From: Clostridiales bacterium
GTDB lineage: Bacteria > Bacillota > Clostridia > Oscillospirales > Oscillospiraceae
Assembly (NCBI GenBank): GCA_012719035.1
Contig: JAAYBD010000026.1
Coordinates: forward strand, 1-64,000
DNA: 64,000 nucleotides
Direction: 5' to 3'
Part shown: piece by piece, positions 8,868 through 18,601 of the stretch
Layout: the number at the start of each line of letters is the position of its first letter
Numbering within the stretch: position 1 is the stretch's first letter
Position numbers and translations under genes: made by a program
The notes under the pieces: generated by a model
Told to the model about the DNA's origin: nothing
The model's input: the letters and a program-made list of their open reading frames with translations, nothing else
The model's database searches: none

Positions 8868-11246
8868 TTAATCAAGGTTCCATTTCCAATTGTGGATCTC
8901 AGGCAGATCCATTCCGTTTTTATAAATATACTGCTTGTGCTCAACGAGTTTGTCTTTCATCCTCTGTATAAGGAAAGCACCGCGGTTTCCGAGCTGCGGC
9001 AGGCGATAAACAACATCCATCACAAGATGGAAGCGGTCAATATCGTTCTGCACGCGCATGTCAAAGGGAGTTGTGATCGTTCCTTCCTCCTTATACCCGC
9101 GGACATGGAGGTTTTTGTTGTGCCTGCGGTAGGTCAGCTCATGCACCAGAGTGGGATATCCATGGAAAGCAAAAACAATCGGCTTGTCTTTTGTAAAGAG
9201 CATGTCATAATCCTCGTTGCTCAATCCGTGGGGATGCTCTGTATGGGGCTGAAGCCGCATAAGATCGACTACATTTATGACCCTTATCTTCAACTCGGGC
9301 AGAGCCTTGCGAAGTATCATCACAGCGGCAAGCGTTTCCAGCGTGGGAGTATCTCCGCAGCATGCCATAATAACGTCAGGCTCGGAATCCTTATCGTTTG
9401 AAGCCCATTCCCAGATGCCTATGCCCTGAGTGCAGTGCTTTATCGCTTGATCCATAGTCAGCCACTGAGGGCGCGGATGTTTCGACGATACGATCACGTT
9501 GATATAGTTACGGCTCTTTATGCAGTGATTGAAAGTGCTGAGGAGACAGTTTGCATCGGGGGGGAGATAAATGCGCACGATATCAGCCTTTTTATTGGCA
9601 ACATGGTCAAGAAATCCCGGGTCCTGATGGGTAAAGCCGTTATGATCCTGCTGCCATACGTTGGATGAAAGGATATAGTTGAGAGATGAAATATCCTGTC
9701 TCCACGGAAGCTGACTGCATACTTTTAGCCATTTGGCGTGCTGAGCGAACATGGAATCGACAATTCTGATAAATGCCTCATAACTGTTGAAAAATCCGTG
9801 ACGTCCCGTCAGAAGATAACCTTCCAGCCAGCCCTCGCACATATGCTCCGAAAGCATGGAGTCCATCACTCTTCCATCAGGCGACAGGAATTCGTCATCC
9901 TCCGTATGCTCGGCGTTCCAGCTTCTGTTTGTCTCCTCAAAGACCCTGCCAAGTCTGTTGGACATGGTTTCATCGGGACCGAACACGCGGAAATTCCTGC
10001 TTTCCTCATTGAGCTCGAAGATATCCCTCACAAAACCGCCAAGCTCCGTCATATCCTGAGCGTTGACGGCACCCGGAGCAGGAACATCGACCGCATAGTC
10101 GCGAAAATCGGGCGTTCGCAAGTCGCGGAGCAGCAAACCTCCGTTGGCGTGCGGATTTGCGCCCATGCGGCGCTTACCATCGGGGGCAAGTTCCCGAATC
10201 TCCGGCAGCAGTTTTCCGTCCTCATCGAACAGCTCCCAAGGTCTGTAGCTTTCAAGCCAGCTTTGAAGCAGCTCCAGATGCGACGGGTCCTCCATCGACA
10301 AAGGAACTTGATGCGAGCGGAACGTACCCTCTATCTTGTTGCCCACGACCTCCTTGGGACCCGTCCAGCCCTTTGGTGTTCTAAGGATGACCATCGGCCA
10401 TATCGCCCTTGAATAATCGTTATTTTCTCTTGCACTTTTTCTTATCTCAAGTATTTCGGCTATGACCTTATCCATAGTCTCCGCCATAAGGGCGTGCATG
10501 GTCATAGGGTCGCTGCCCTCAACAAAATAAGGCTTCCAGCCGCAGCCCTCAAAGAACTTCTGAATCTCCTCATGAGAAATACGCGAGAATATCGTGGGAT
10601 TGCTTATCTTATAGCCGTTTAAATGAAGTATCGGCAATACTGTTCCGTCCGTAATGGGGTTTATAAATTTATTTGATTGCCACGCAGTTGCAAGCGGTCC
10701 CGTTTCGGCTTCGCCGTCTCCAACGACACAAGCGGCTATAAGCTCGGGATTATCCAGTACAGCGCCGAAAGCATGGGCAAGACTGTAACCAAGTTCTCCG
10801 CCCTCGTTTATTGAACCGGGAACCTCCGGTGCGACATGGCTTGAGGTTCCTCCCGGGAATGAGAACTGCTTAAACAGCTTTTTCATACCCTCATAATCCT
10901 CACTGACATTCGGATAGACCTCGCTATAGCTTCCGTCCATCCAGTCCTGCGCAAGCATGGCGTTTCCGCCGTGTCCGGGACCGGAGAGATATATCATATC
11001 AAGATCATACTGTTTGATAACACGGTTAAGGTGCGTATAAATAAAATTCTGACCCGGAACTGTTCCCCAGTGACCGACGATTTTTTTCTTTACTTGCTCC
11101 GGTACAAGCTTTTCCCGAAGAAGCGGATTATCAACCAGATAAAGCTGGCAGGCGGATAAATAGTTTGAGGCGCGCCACCACGCATCCATTTTATTCAAAA
11201 TCTCCGAATTGACGGCTTCTTTCTCTGTTCTGCCTTCTATATCCAT
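8868..11246 (-). CDS. xfp: Xylulose-5-phosphate/fructose-6-phosphate phosphoketolase
   Basis: 792 aa thiamine-diphosphate enzyme, full family length. It cleaves xylulose 5-phosphate (and often fructose 6-phosphate) with phosphate to acetyl phosphate plus glyceraldehyde 3-phosphate or erythrose 4-phosphate. Signatures: GPGHGGNAM near residue 90, [15 protein letters not shown] near 165, and the ThDP-binding [11 protein letters not shown] near 195. SD AAAGGG lies ahead of the ATG. The gene is monocistronic, with its own terminator. The product acetyl phosphate gives ATP through acetate kinase, which is not in the window. Confidence 0.97.
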   Translation of the reverse strand: MDIEGRTEKEAVNSEILNKMDAWWRASNYLSACQLYLVDNPLLREKLVPEQVKKKIVGHWGTVPGQNFIYTHLNRVIKQYDLDMIYLSGPGHGGNAMLAQDWMDGSYSEVYPNVSEDYEGMKKLFKQFSFPGGTSSHVAPEVPGSINEGGELGYSLAHAFGAVLDNPELIAACVVGDGEAETGPLATAWQSNKFINPITDGTVLPILHLNGYKISNPTIFSRISHEEIQKFFEGCGWKPYFVEGSDPMTMHALMAETMDKVIAEILEIRKSARENNDYSRAIWPMVILRTPKGWTGPKEVVGNKIEGTFRSHQVPLSMEDPSHLELLQSWLESYRPWELFDEDGKLLPEIRELAPDGKRRMGANPHANGGLLLRDLRTPDFRDYAVDVPAPGAVNAQDMTELGGFVRDIFELNEESRNFRVFGPDETMSNRLGRVFEETNRSWNAEHTEDDEFLSPDGRVMDSMLSEHMCEGWLEGYLLTGRHGFFNSYEAFIRIVDSMFAQHAKWLKVCSQLPWRQDISSLNYILSSNVWQQDHNGFTHQDPGFLDHVANKKADIVRIYLPPDANCLLSTFNHCIKSRNYINVIVSSKHPRPQWLTMDQAIKHCTQGIGIWEWASNDKDSEPDVIMACCGDTPTLETLAAVMILRKALPELKIRVINVVDLMRLQPHTEHPHGLSNEDYDMLFTKDKPIVFAFHGYPTLVHELTYRRHNKNLHVRGYKEEGTITTPFDMRVQNDIDRFHLVMDVVYRLPQLGNRGAFLIQRMKDKLVEHKQYIYKNGMDLPEIHNWKWNLD

Positions 11247-11585
11247 TGCTCATTTCCCTTTCTTTCAACTATGAACTTTTTCTCAGACAGCTTGTGATAG
11301 TATTTCCCATAATCCAGCATATAACACAAACACGCCCGTATATACATAAGAACTATTATGCCTTCCTCTCGGCAAAAAATGCTTTTTAATAATTAATAAA
11401 ATTTTTTTAAAATGTGACCCCCATAGTGGCTTGTAGGACTTACTATGTAATGCTATACTTCTAATTGTAAATAATCTTCCTTCTTATCATGTGTCATGTG
11501 TCCCCCCTTATGTGCATACGATGCGGAATGCGGGTCCGCGTCGTATGCACAAAGCCATTTTTAGATAAAGTCAGTCGAAATAAAA
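11247..11585. other. Intergenic region with long perfect-like hairpin
   Basis: About 340 bp, A/T-rich, upstream of phosphoketolase. Its main feature is a 39-nt hairpin at 11512-11550: a 16-bp stem with one G-T pair and the 7-nt loop ATGCGGG. Neither side has a T-run, so it is not a standard terminator. I see no convincing consensus promoter or open frame; the phosphoketolase promoter should lie here. Confidence 0.5.
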
Positions 11586-11628
11586 CAAAAAAGGCCTGTT
11601 GCCCAGAATTTTAGGGCAGCAAGCCTTT
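11586..11628 (-). terminator. Terminator of radical SAM gene
   Basis: On the minus strand a GC-rich stem (AGGCTTGCTGCCC pairing with GGGCAACAGGCCT, a few wobbles) is followed by TTTTTTG, just after the stop codon of the radical SAM gene. Confidence 0.8.
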
Positions 11629-11635
11629 TATTTAT

Positions 11636-12508
11636 TCAGAAACCGCGAAAACGGTCCGGTCTAAGCATTTTTTCATCGTGCATTGCCTTATGTACCTGTG
11701 CAAGCAGGCGCTCCCTGTCATGCGGAAGCGTCCCCTTTATGACAAGACGGTTAGAAGCGTGGTTGCTTCGGATAACGCAGTCTTTTTTACAGTCCGCGTT
11801 ATTCAGTATAAGCTCCAGCTCTTTCAGCACTTCATCCATCGTAAGCTGCTCGAATTTGCCGCTTATCACATCCTCGTTCATCGGCGTTCCCGGCGCGAGC
11901 ATCAATGTCAGAAGCCCTACATATGAAGCACCCATTTGGCTGATCATCTTTCCCGTTTCCACAGCGTGTTCTTCCATGAGTTCTCTTCCGCCCAAGCCCG
12001 AGATAAAAGTGACCGATACAGGGATTCCTGCATTTTCCGCACGCTGGACCGCCTTTATAATATCCTCCGGAGTTTCGGACTTATGCACGCGGCGAAGCAC
12101 CTCGGCGGAGCCGGATTCCGCGCCGACATAGATGATTCCCAATCCCGCATCACGAAGCTGCCTAAGCTCGTCATCGCTTTTCCGCAGGATATTGTCTGCT
12201 CTGCCGTAAACACTCACGCGCGTGCACTCGGGAAATATCGCCCGAACCGCGCCGAGGAGTGAAAGCAGCTTATCTGTCGTAAGGCACAAAGCGTCGCCGT
12301 CCGCAAAGAATATCCGCTCAACATGGGCTTGGCTGCGCCGCGCCTCTTTCAAATCCGCAAAAACCTCTTCAAAGGAGCGGACCCTAAATTTTTTATCCGA
12401 GTACATGGGACAAAATGTACAAGTATTGTGGGAACAGCCTATCGTAACCTGAATAATAAGACTGCGTGCCTCGCTTGGCGGTCTGTATACACTTCCCTCG
12501 TATCTCAT
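11636..12508 (-). CDS. Radical SAM protein with CX4CX2C cluster motif
   Basis: About 290 aa radical S-adenosylmethionine protein. The [4Fe-4S]-binding motif reads GCSHNTCTFC, that is CX4CX2C, not the canonical CX3CX2C; I recall the same spacing in clostridial relatives, so it is probably a family trait. Further core signatures are FADGDALCL, YVGAESGSAEVLRRV and LMLAPGTPM, resembling HemN/Elp3-like enzymes. The reading frame extends to an upstream ATG at 12538, but AAAGGAG precedes the internal ATG at 12508 by 8 bases, so I take MRYEGSVYRPP as the N-terminus. The reaction is unknown. It is followed by its own terminator. Confidence 0.85.
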   Translation of the reverse strand: MRYEGSVYRPPSEARSLIIQVTIGCSHNTCTFCPMYSDKKFRVRSFEEVFADLKEARRSQAHVERIFFADGDALCLTTDKLLSLLGAVRAIFPECTRVSVYGRADNILRKSDDELRQLRDAGLGIIYVGAESGSAEVLRRVHKSETPEDIIKAVQRAENAGIPVSVTFISGLGGRELMEEHAVETGKMISQMGASYVGLLTLMLAPGTPMNEDVISGKFEQLTMDEVLKELELILNNADCKKDCVIRSNHASNRLVIKGTLPHDRERLLAQVHKAMHDEKMLRPDRFRGF

Positions 12509-12602
12509 ATCTGCTTCTCCTTTTGATGCTTTTTCCATATGATTTTAACACAGTTCCCCGTTTCGGGCAATATAAGGCTCTCACTCTTTTGTACAGACGC
12601 GC

Positions 12603-13109
12603 TCACACTTGCTTCGGGTCAAGCCTTTTTATAAGTATTCCTGCAATAACGCCGATTACGATTCCGGCTATTGTTCCGGAGATTAGAAGCACCGGCAGAT
12701 AGTATATGAGCCGCTTTGTCTCTAAAAGCACCATAGCGCAGAGTATCTGTCCGATATTGTGTGAAACGCCCCCCGCAGCCCCGACTCCAACAGGGCTGAA
12801 GCGCCCCGTTTTGCGCAGAACAAGCATGATGCAAAGACTTAAAAGCGCACCCGAAAGACTATACATCAAAGCAAAAGCGTTCCCGAACATGAAGGACATA
12901 AGCAGGACCCGCAGAAGCGAAATCACAAATGCTTGAAACGTACCCAGCCTGTACAGGGCAAAAATCACGACAATGTTCGCAAGACCAAGCTTCACGCCCG
13001 GGACAGCAACTGAAAACGGGATCATATATTCAACATAGCTTAAAACCATCGCAAGGGAGATAAGCAGACCGTATTCCGCAATCTCTTTTCCTGTCAAACG
13101 CTTTTTCAT
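12603..13109 (-). CDS. Gx transporter family membrane protein (EetB-like)
   Basis: 168 aa polytopic protein with about five helices and Gly-rich turns, of the family often mislabelled heptaprenyl diphosphate synthase component I and now called Gx transporter. In Listeria and Enterococcus I recall a related protein, EetB, encoded beside a NusG-II protein in the flavin-based extracellular electron transfer locus. Here its start overlaps the NusG-II gene by 4 bp, so the pair is probably co-translated. The Rnf operon lies upstream and apbE beyond it. The transported molecule is unknown; quinone-precursor or flavin-related roles have been suggested for relatives. Confidence 0.8.
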   Translation of the reverse strand: MKKRLTGKEIAEYGLLISLAMVLSYVEYMIPFSVAVPGVKLGLANIVVIFALYRLGTFQAFVISLLRVLLMSFMFGNAFALMYSLSGALLSLCIMLVLRKTGRFSPVGVGAAGGVSHNIGQILCAMVLLETKRLIYYLPVLLISGTIAGIVIGVIAGILIKRLDPKQV

Positions 13110-13477
13110 CTCGTCACCGCGTCGTATTCCGACTGCCCCCCGCCCACTATCTCGACGACGACCTTGTTAGGCAGGCAAATGATACTTTGCCCGTCGTAGC
13201 GTATCTTTCCCTGATGCATGCACAGCTTGTCGGGACAGCTTGCGTCCAAAACCGCCGCTTCTCCGTCTTTTATGACAAGAATATTATAAGCTCCGTCGCC
13301 GCGTATAAAAATTTCTGCATCCGCATCAAGCGGATATGTTCCGTATTCTCCGCCGTCCACCGTAACACGTACAAAGGCGCCCTCGCTGCGGGTAATGTAT
13401 ATTATCAGCCACAGCAGCAGCGCAATAAAGCCGATTGCCGCAACGAGCATTATGTCGTTTTTCCTTTTTTTCATCAA
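13106..13477 (-). CDS. NusG domain II-containing membrane-anchored protein (EetA-like)
   Basis: 123 aa: one N-terminal membrane helix (about residues 9-28) followed by an extracytoplasmic domain of the NusG domain II type. The motif DASCPDKLCMHQG, with two Cys four residues apart, and the ending IICLPNKVVVEI are characteristic. It has nothing to do with NusG transcription function. This protein regularly pairs with the Gx transporter and sits near Rnf or ApbE genes, which points to membrane redox or flavin chemistry. A hairpin at 13535-13564 separates it from rnfB, so expression may be partly independent of rnf. Confidence 0.85.
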   Translation of the reverse strand: MMKKRKNDIMLVAAIGFIALLLWLIIYITRSEGAFVRVTVDGGEYGTYPLDADAEIFIRGDGAYNILVIKDGEAAVLDASCPDKLCMHQGKIRYDGQSIICLPNKVVVEIVGGGQSEYDAVTR

Positions 13478-13529
13478 CGCCGCCCCTTCAAATCAAATAC
13501 AAGCGGTTTGCACAGAATCATGATAATCC

Positions 13530-13564
13530 AAAATAAAGCTCCGGCTTATAAAAGACGGAGCTTT
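13530..13564 (-). terminator. Hairpin after rnfB
   Basis: A 9-bp perfect stem AAAGCTCCG/CGGAGCTTT followed on the minus strand by ATTTTGG, 13 bp past the rnfB stop. The T-run is weak, so read-through into the NusG-II pair is possible. Confidence 0.6.
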
Positions 13565-13576
13565 ATCTGCTTTTTA

Positions 13577-14398
13577 TTACTGATTTGCGCGGTGTATACC
13601 GCTGAAATCGCCTTTCATGATACAGCCTGTAACACATACCTCCGCGCAATGCCCGCAGTCTGTGCACTTATCATAGTCTATCTGCGCCAGATTGTCCACA
13701 ACTGTGATTGCTCCGACGGGGCATTCCTTTTCGCACTTACGGCAGGCAATACAGCCGTGGCTGCAAGCCTTTCTTGTAATTGCACCCTTATCGGTGTTGC
13801 TGCAAGTCACAAGCATCTTTTCCACGTCAGGCATGACGCTGATAAGCTTGTTGGGGCAGACCGAAGTGCACATTCCGCAGCCTATGCAAAGGCGGGTATT
13901 AATGTGCGCAATGCCGTTTTCAATACAGATTGCATTGTTGGGGCAGACCCTTGCGCAGTCGCCAAGACCCATGCAGCCGAAAGTGCATTTGCCCTTTCCC
14001 CCAAAAAGAAGTTTTGCCGCGGCACAGCTTTCGATGCCTTGATAATCCATCTTGTCCGAAGTGACATTGCAGTCGCCCTTGCATTTTATTACAGCGACCT
14101 GCTCCACAACGTCCTCAAACGCAACACCAAGAAGCTCGCTCAGCTTTTTTGAAACATCATCCCCTCCGGGAATACAAAGGTTTGTTTTTACACCGTCTTC
14201 TTCGATCAGTGCGTGCGCGTAGCCGTCACAACCTGCATAACCGCAGGCGCCGCAGTTTGCACCGGGCAGGCATTCGCGGACGGCGGGGAATCGCTCGTCC
14301 TCTTTCACCGCCATGATTTTTGAAGCTACAGCAAGCATAACCGCGCAGATTATGCCGATAACAGTAACGGAAACAATTGCAAATATAATTACGTCCAT
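13577..14398 (-). CDS. rnfB: Rnf electron transport complex subunit B
   Basis: 273 aa iron-sulfur subunit that takes electrons from reduced ferredoxin. N-terminal membrane helix (about 4-26), then NCGACGYAGCDGY for one [4Fe-4S] cluster, then four further cysteine groups (GCMGLGDCARVC, CIGCGMCTSVC, CIACRKCEKEC, CTDCGHCAEVC). This cluster-rich C-terminus is usual for Rnf of anaerobic Firmicutes. It is the last gene of rnfCDGEAB, 12 bp after rnfA, and ends close to a terminator-like hairpin. Complete, with no missing cysteines that I can see. Confidence 0.96.
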   Translation of the reverse strand: MDVIIFAIVSVTVIGIICAVMLAVASKIMAVKEDERFPAVRECLPGANCGACGYAGCDGYAHALIEEDGVKTNLCIPGGDDVSKKLSELLGVAFEDVVEQVAVIKCKGDCNVTSDKMDYQGIESCAAAKLLFGGKGKCTFGCMGLGDCARVCPNNAICIENGIAHINTRLCIGCGMCTSVCPNKLISVMPDVEKMLVTCSNTDKGAITRKACSHGCIACRKCEKECPVGAITVVDNLAQIDYDKCTDCGHCAEVCVTGCIMKGDFSGIHRANQ

Positions 14399-14410
14399 CT
14401 GCGAACCTCC

Positions 14411-15025
14411 TTACGAAAACAGGTTCTCAATTACTCCGGCAAAGCCGAAGAATGAGATGGATACTATAGACGCGGCAACAAGCGTTATGGGCAGTCCCTT
14501 GAAGGATTCGGGAGTATCTCCGCCCTCCATGCGGGAACGTACACCGGAAAACAGCACCATAGCGAGGAAGAAGCCGAGACCTGATCCAAAAGAGTTTACC
14601 ATAGCGGCAGCAAAATCATAGCTCTCGTTTATGTTCAGTATTGTAACTCCCAGTACAGCACAGTTTGTGGTGATAAGCGGAAGATAAACGCCTAAAGCCG
14701 AGTACAGCGAGGGAATATACTTCTTGAGGACGATCTCAACAAGCTGAACAAGTGCGGCTATAACAAGAATAAACACTATGGTCTGCATATATCCAAGACC
14801 GTTGGGGTTCAAAAGGTAATACTGAATGGGCCATGTCACAGCCGTCGAAAGCATCATAACAAAGATAACGGCTATGCTCATTCCCGTTGCCTGGTCAAGC
14901 TTTTTTGAAACACCTAAAAACGGACAGATTCCCAAAAAACGCTGCAGGACGTAGTTGTTGACGAAAACTGCGGACATCAGGATTATAACAAGTCCTTTAA
15001 AATCGAAGTGCAGAAGTCCTTCCAT
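14411..15025 (-). CDS. rnfA: Rnf electron transport complex subunit A
   Basis: 204 aa hydrophobic subunit with six predicted helices, related to RnfE with inverted topology. The N-terminal VNNYVLQRFLGICPFLGVSKK is characteristic; its Cys lies where RnfA and RnfE together hold a membrane [2Fe-2S] centre in solved complexes. Its start overlaps the rnfE stop by one base, so translation is coupled. It moves electrons across the membrane within the ion-pumping core. Confidence 0.96.
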   Translation of the reverse strand: MEGLLHFDFKGLVIILMSAVFVNNYVLQRFLGICPFLGVSKKLDQATGMSIAVIFVMMLSTAVTWPIQYYLLNPNGLGYMQTIVFILVIAALVQLVEIVLKKYIPSLYSALGVYLPLITTNCAVLGVTILNINESYDFAAAMVNSFGSGLGFFLAMVLFSGVRSRMEGGDTPESFKGLPITLVAASIVSISFFGFAGVIENLFS

Positions 15026-15708
15026 CAGGCTTCACTCCCCTTTCCGCATTCCGCATTAAGTTTTCCGCAGGCTGCGGCAGAGGGGCAGCCTGTGCAGCCA
15101 AAGTCGCTTTTCTTGATTGCTTTCCCCTTGCTGATTTTGTTCACAAGTGCTATCAGGCAGCCAAATACGAAAAATCCGCCGGGCGCCATGGTCAATATAG
15201 AAATGTTGTTGTCAATAAGTACGGGGATTTCCATGCCGAACCATGTACCGCTGCCCAAAACCTCGCGAATTGTAGCCATAACAAAGAGTGTAAGCGTAAA
15301 GCCAAGCCCCATTCCTATACCGTCCAGAGCAGAATCTAATACTGTGTTTTTGTTGGCAAACATTTCGGCGCGCCCAAGAATGATACAGTTGACGACGATA
15401 AGGGGCAGATAAATGCCCAACTGTTCGTTAAGTGCAGGTGCAAACGCCTGTACAAGCATCTGTACTACCGTAACGAAACCTGCTATCAGAACTATGTAAC
15501 AAGGAATACGCACCTTATCGGGAATCACGTTGCGGAGCGCTGATATAGCTATATTAGAGCCGAGCAGAACAGCCGTTGCAGCAAGCCCCATTCCAATCGC
15601 GTTGGACGTCTGAGTGGAAATAGCAAGCGTGGGACAGGTTCCCAATACAAGAACAAGAACAGGGTTTTCCGTTATCAAGCCTTTTGTAATTAGTTTAAGC
15701 TTTTTCAC
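15025..15708 (-). CDS. rnfE: Rnf electron transport complex subunit E
   Basis: 227 aa polytopic membrane subunit, partner of RnfA. NPVLVLVLGTCPTLAISTQ near residues 15-35 carries the conserved Cys. The C-terminus is unusual in being Cys-rich and soluble (GCTGCPSAAACGKLNAECG), an extension I have seen in clostridial RnfE. It starts directly after the rnfG stop. Confidence 0.95.
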   Translation of the reverse strand: MKKLKLITKGLITENPVLVLVLGTCPTLAISTQTSNAIGMGLAATAVLLGSNIAISALRNVIPDKVRIPCYIVLIAGFVTVVQMLVQAFAPALNEQLGIYLPLIVVNCIILGRAEMFANKNTVLDSALDGIGMGLGFTLTLFVMATIREVLGSGTWFGMEIPVLIDNNISILTMAPGGFFVFGCLIALVNKISKGKAIKKSDFGCTGCPSAAACGKLNAECGKGSEA

Positions 15709-16239
15709 TTATTCCGCCTCCTTTGCCATTTCATATGCCTCAAAAGCCCCTTCGATGGCACCGATATACGCCTTTGATGATATGGTTGCTCCTGAAATAG
15801 TTTCCACGCCCTCCAGCGAAGAGTCCTTTCCTTGGAACTGCGCTGTGAATTCAGGGAGTGTTATTTTTGTTCCCAGTCCCTTTGTTTCCGATTGAGACAG
15901 CGTGTTGCAGTCCGTTATATTTCCGTCGCTGTCAATACCGCAGATCAGCTTCATTTCTCCGCCGTATCCTTTGGTACTGAGCATAAACACATAGCCTGCA
16001 CCGTTGTCAGCTTTATAGACTTCGGTAACTGCGGCGGGAAGTTCCTCAAGCTTCATAAGCGTGAAGGCATCTGCCTCGGGAAGCACCTCTTTACGCGCCT
16101 CCTCCGCCTTTAGGCGTTCAGCCTCCTCGATGATGGGGGCCGTTTTATGGTTCGTAAACGCAAGTGCAGCAGATATAACAAGGCAGATTAGCGTCAGAAC
16201 TAAAATAGGTTTTACAAAGTCTTTTCCAATATTGCTCAT
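15709..16239 (-). CDS. rnfG: Rnf electron transport complex subunit G (FMN-binding)
   Basis: 176 aa: N-terminal membrane anchor (about 10-30), then an extracytoplasmic FMN-binding domain. The motif ETISGATISS carries the Thr (residue 152) to which ApbE attaches FMN through a phosphoester bond. It overlaps rnfD by 4 bp. The flavin links RnfC/D electron flow to the RnfA/E core on the outer face. Confidence 0.95.
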   Translation of the reverse strand: MSNIGKDFVKPILVLTLICLVISAALAFTNHKTAPIIEEAERLKAEEARKEVLPEADAFTLMKLEELPAAVTEVYKADNGAGYVFMLSTKGYGGEMKLICGIDSDGNITDCNTLSQSETKGLGTKITLPEFTAQFQGKDSSLEGVETISGATISSKAYIGAIEGAFEAYEMAKEAE

Positions 16240-17177
16240 ACTTCAGCACCTCCAAGGGGTTTCTTTGCGGTGAGCTTGGAAATATACGGAGTGAGGATGT
16301 TCATGAGCAGAATTGAGAATGACACACCCTCAGGATAGTTGCCCCAAACGCGGATAAGGACTGTAATAAGACCGCAGCCTACACCGAAGATAATACGTCC
16401 CCAGTTCGTTGACGGCGTTGTCGAGTAGTCTGTTGCCATAAAGATAGCACCAAGCAGAAGTCCGCCGGATAAAAGCTGATATACGGGCTGTTCCCCAAGT
16501 ATTAAGGTAAATAAGAAAACCGTTCCTATAAACGCAACCGGAGTGTGCCACGAAATCACACGGCGGACGAGCAGATAGATGCCGCCGGCAACAAGAGCTA
16601 TAGCACTTGTCTCGCCGAGACAGCCTCCATGAACGCCTAAAAGCATATCCCTTATCGAGGGCAGCGCCGCAGAGGTTTCTCCTTTAAGTATCACAAGCGG
16701 TGTGGCACCTGAAAGAGCGTCCGGCGTTGCACTTGAAACAAGACCGGGGAATACCCATGTCGTCATAGTGCTGGAAAATGCAAGCAGCATAACGATACGA
16801 GCCGTTATCGCGGGGTTTGCAAAGTTCTGTCCAAGGCCGCCGAAAAGCTGCTTTACTACAACGATTGCAACTATGCTTCCGAATGCCGCCTGCCAGAGCG
16901 GTATACCTACAGGCAGGTTGAAAGCAAGAAGAGCGCCTGTAACAGCCGCGGACAAGTCACCTATGGTGTTTGGTTTCTTAACGATTTTTTCAAAAGCCCA
17001 TTCGCTTCCCACTGAAAAGGCAACGCAAACGGCGGTAACCAGCAATGCGCGCATCCCAAAAATAAGTACGGAAGCTATTAAAGCCGGTGTAAGCGCTATA
17101 ATTACATCGCGCATTATTGACTTTGTGCTCGTTTTATCCTTAATATGAGGAGAAACGGATACGGTCATGTTGCTCAT
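16236..17177 (-). CDS. rnfD: Rnf electron transport complex subunit D (FMN-binding)
   Basis: 313 aa polytopic subunit with about nine helices, homologous to NqrB. The periplasm-facing loop contains SGATPL, with Thr159 as the expected covalent FMN site for ApbE. The short length against NqrB is normal for RnfD. It overlaps both rnfC and rnfG by 4 bp. Together with RnfG it places flavins along the electron path that drives Na+ or H+ export. Confidence 0.95.
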   Translation of the reverse strand: MSNMTVSVSPHIKDKTSTKSIMRDVIIALTPALIASVLIFGMRALLVTAVCVAFSVGSEWAFEKIVKKPNTIGDLSAAVTGALLAFNLPVGIPLWQAAFGSIVAIVVVKQLFGGLGQNFANPAITARIVMLLAFSSTMTTWVFPGLVSSATPDALSGATPLVILKGETSAALPSIRDMLLGVHGGCLGETSAIALVAGGIYLLVRRVISWHTPVAFIGTVFLFTLILGEQPVYQLLSGGLLLGAIFMATDYSTTPSTNWGRIIFGVGCGLITVLIRVWGNYPEGVSFSILLMNILTPYISKLTAKKPLGGAEV

Positions 17178-18538
17178 TTGCTCCCCTCCTTCTTCGCTTT
17201 TTCCTTTGCCTTTTGTTTTTCTTCAAGAGCTTTCTGCTCGTTCTGATAATTTCTCAGCATAGCTTTTGAAAGCTTATTTACCTGCACAAGCGGGCGGTTT
17301 GCGGGACAGACAAACGCACAGCATCCGCATTCCATGCATAGGTTCACCTTGAGAATATCGAGCGATGCGGCGTCTTTTAGGCGAAACGCGGTTTCGATAT
17401 TTACGGGGGCAAGGTTTAATGGACAGTGCGCAATACAGCGTCCACATCTGATGCATGCCGTTTCCTTCGGAAGCTCCGCGTCCTTTTCATTGAAAGCCAA
17501 AATAGCGTTCGTATTTTTGAGGATAGGCTGTTCAAGATCGGGAACAGCAATGCCCATCATCGGACCGCCGTAGAGAACCTTTTTAGGTTCTGAGGAGAAA
17601 CCGCCGCAGAACTCAAACACATCTTTCAGGGGAGTTCCAATGGGAGCAATCACGTTTTTCGGTTTTTTAACGGCAGAGCCGTCTACAGTCACGCATTTTT
17701 CGTAAAGCGGAATACCTGTTTGTATGTATTTTGCGACAGCCGCAAGCGTCGTACAGTTAATTACAATAGCTCCGACATCGATAGGAAGCTTGCCTTCCGG
17801 GACAATGCGGCCGATAGTGTGGTATATCAGTACCTTTTCGCCGCCCTGCGGGTAAATTGCGGGAAGTGCGCTGACCTCAACTCCGCAGCCCGGTTTACAC
17901 ATCTTGCGGAAATTTCCGATGCACTGCGGCTTGTTGTCCTCGATGCCTATTATGACGCGCTTTACCTTCAGATACTTCTGAAGAAGCTCTATGCCCTGCC
18001 AGACGAGGTCTGCGTCATCTATCATCGTTCTGGTATCGGATGTGATAAACGGTTCGCACTCGGCGCCGTTTATTATCACAGCTTCAATCATTGACAGATC
18101 CTTTACTGTAAGCTTGACGGCAGTTGGAAAACCTGCTCCTCCCAGACCAACAACGCCGCTGTTTTTTACAGCATCCAAAAACTCCTGAAGATTTGTAACC
18201 TTCGGCGGAGCAATGCCTTCAAAAAGTTCCTGCTTGCCGTCGGTTTCAATTGTAACAGCTGGAACACGCTGTCCTGCGGAATTGAGCATATCATCGATTT
18301 TTTTGACTTTGCCAGAAACGCCAGAGTATATCGGAGATGAGACAAAGCCGCCGGCCTCGGCAATAAGCTGGCCGACTTTTACCTCATCCCCTGCTTTAAC
18401 GACAGGTTTTGCGGGGGCGCCGATATGCATTGACATCGGGATTGTAACAACAGCAGGGGTCGGCATTTTTTCCGGCTTATCTCCTGCCGTGTTCTTCCAA
18501 TGCGGCACGTGTGCTCCGTGAAGTCTTTTTTTCGACAC
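17174..18538 (-). CDS. rnfC: Rnf electron transport complex subunit C
   Basis: 454 aa peripheral subunit carrying the NAD+ site. An N-terminal barrel-sandwich part (about 1-110) precedes an NADH- and FMN-binding Rossmann-like part with GGAGFPTAVKL and NGAECEPFIT, then an SLBB region, then two [4Fe-4S] motifs: CIRCGRCIAHCPLN and CMECGCCAFVCPAN. The C-terminus is Lys/Glu-rich. The start is GTG, with GGAGGAAATGCC upstream. First gene of the operon. The complex oxidises ferredoxin and reduces NAD+, pumping ions. Confidence 0.96.
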   Translation of the reverse strand: MSKKRLHGAHVPHWKNTAGDKPEKMPTPAVVTIPMSMHIGAPAKPVVKAGDEVKVGQLIAEAGGFVSSPIYSGVSGKVKKIDDMLNSAGQRVPAVTIETDGKQELFEGIAPPKVTNLQEFLDAVKNSGVVGLGGAGFPTAVKLTVKDLSMIEAVIINGAECEPFITSDTRTMIDDADLVWQGIELLQKYLKVKRVIIGIEDNKPQCIGNFRKMCKPGCGVEVSALPAIYPQGGEKVLIYHTIGRIVPEGKLPIDVGAIVINCTTLAAVAKYIQTGIPLYEKCVTVDGSAVKKPKNVIAPIGTPLKDVFEFCGGFSSEPKKVLYGGPMMGIAVPDLEQPILKNTNAILAFNEKDAELPKETACIRCGRCIAHCPLNLAPVNIETAFRLKDAASLDILKVNLCMECGCCAFVCPANRPLVQVNKLSKAMLRNYQNEQKALEEKQKAKEKAKKEGSK

Positions 18539-18601
18539 GGCATTTCCTCCTTACTTTCGCACAGCGCTTTTAAAAGCGAGCGCCATGGTCATTTGAACAA
18601 T

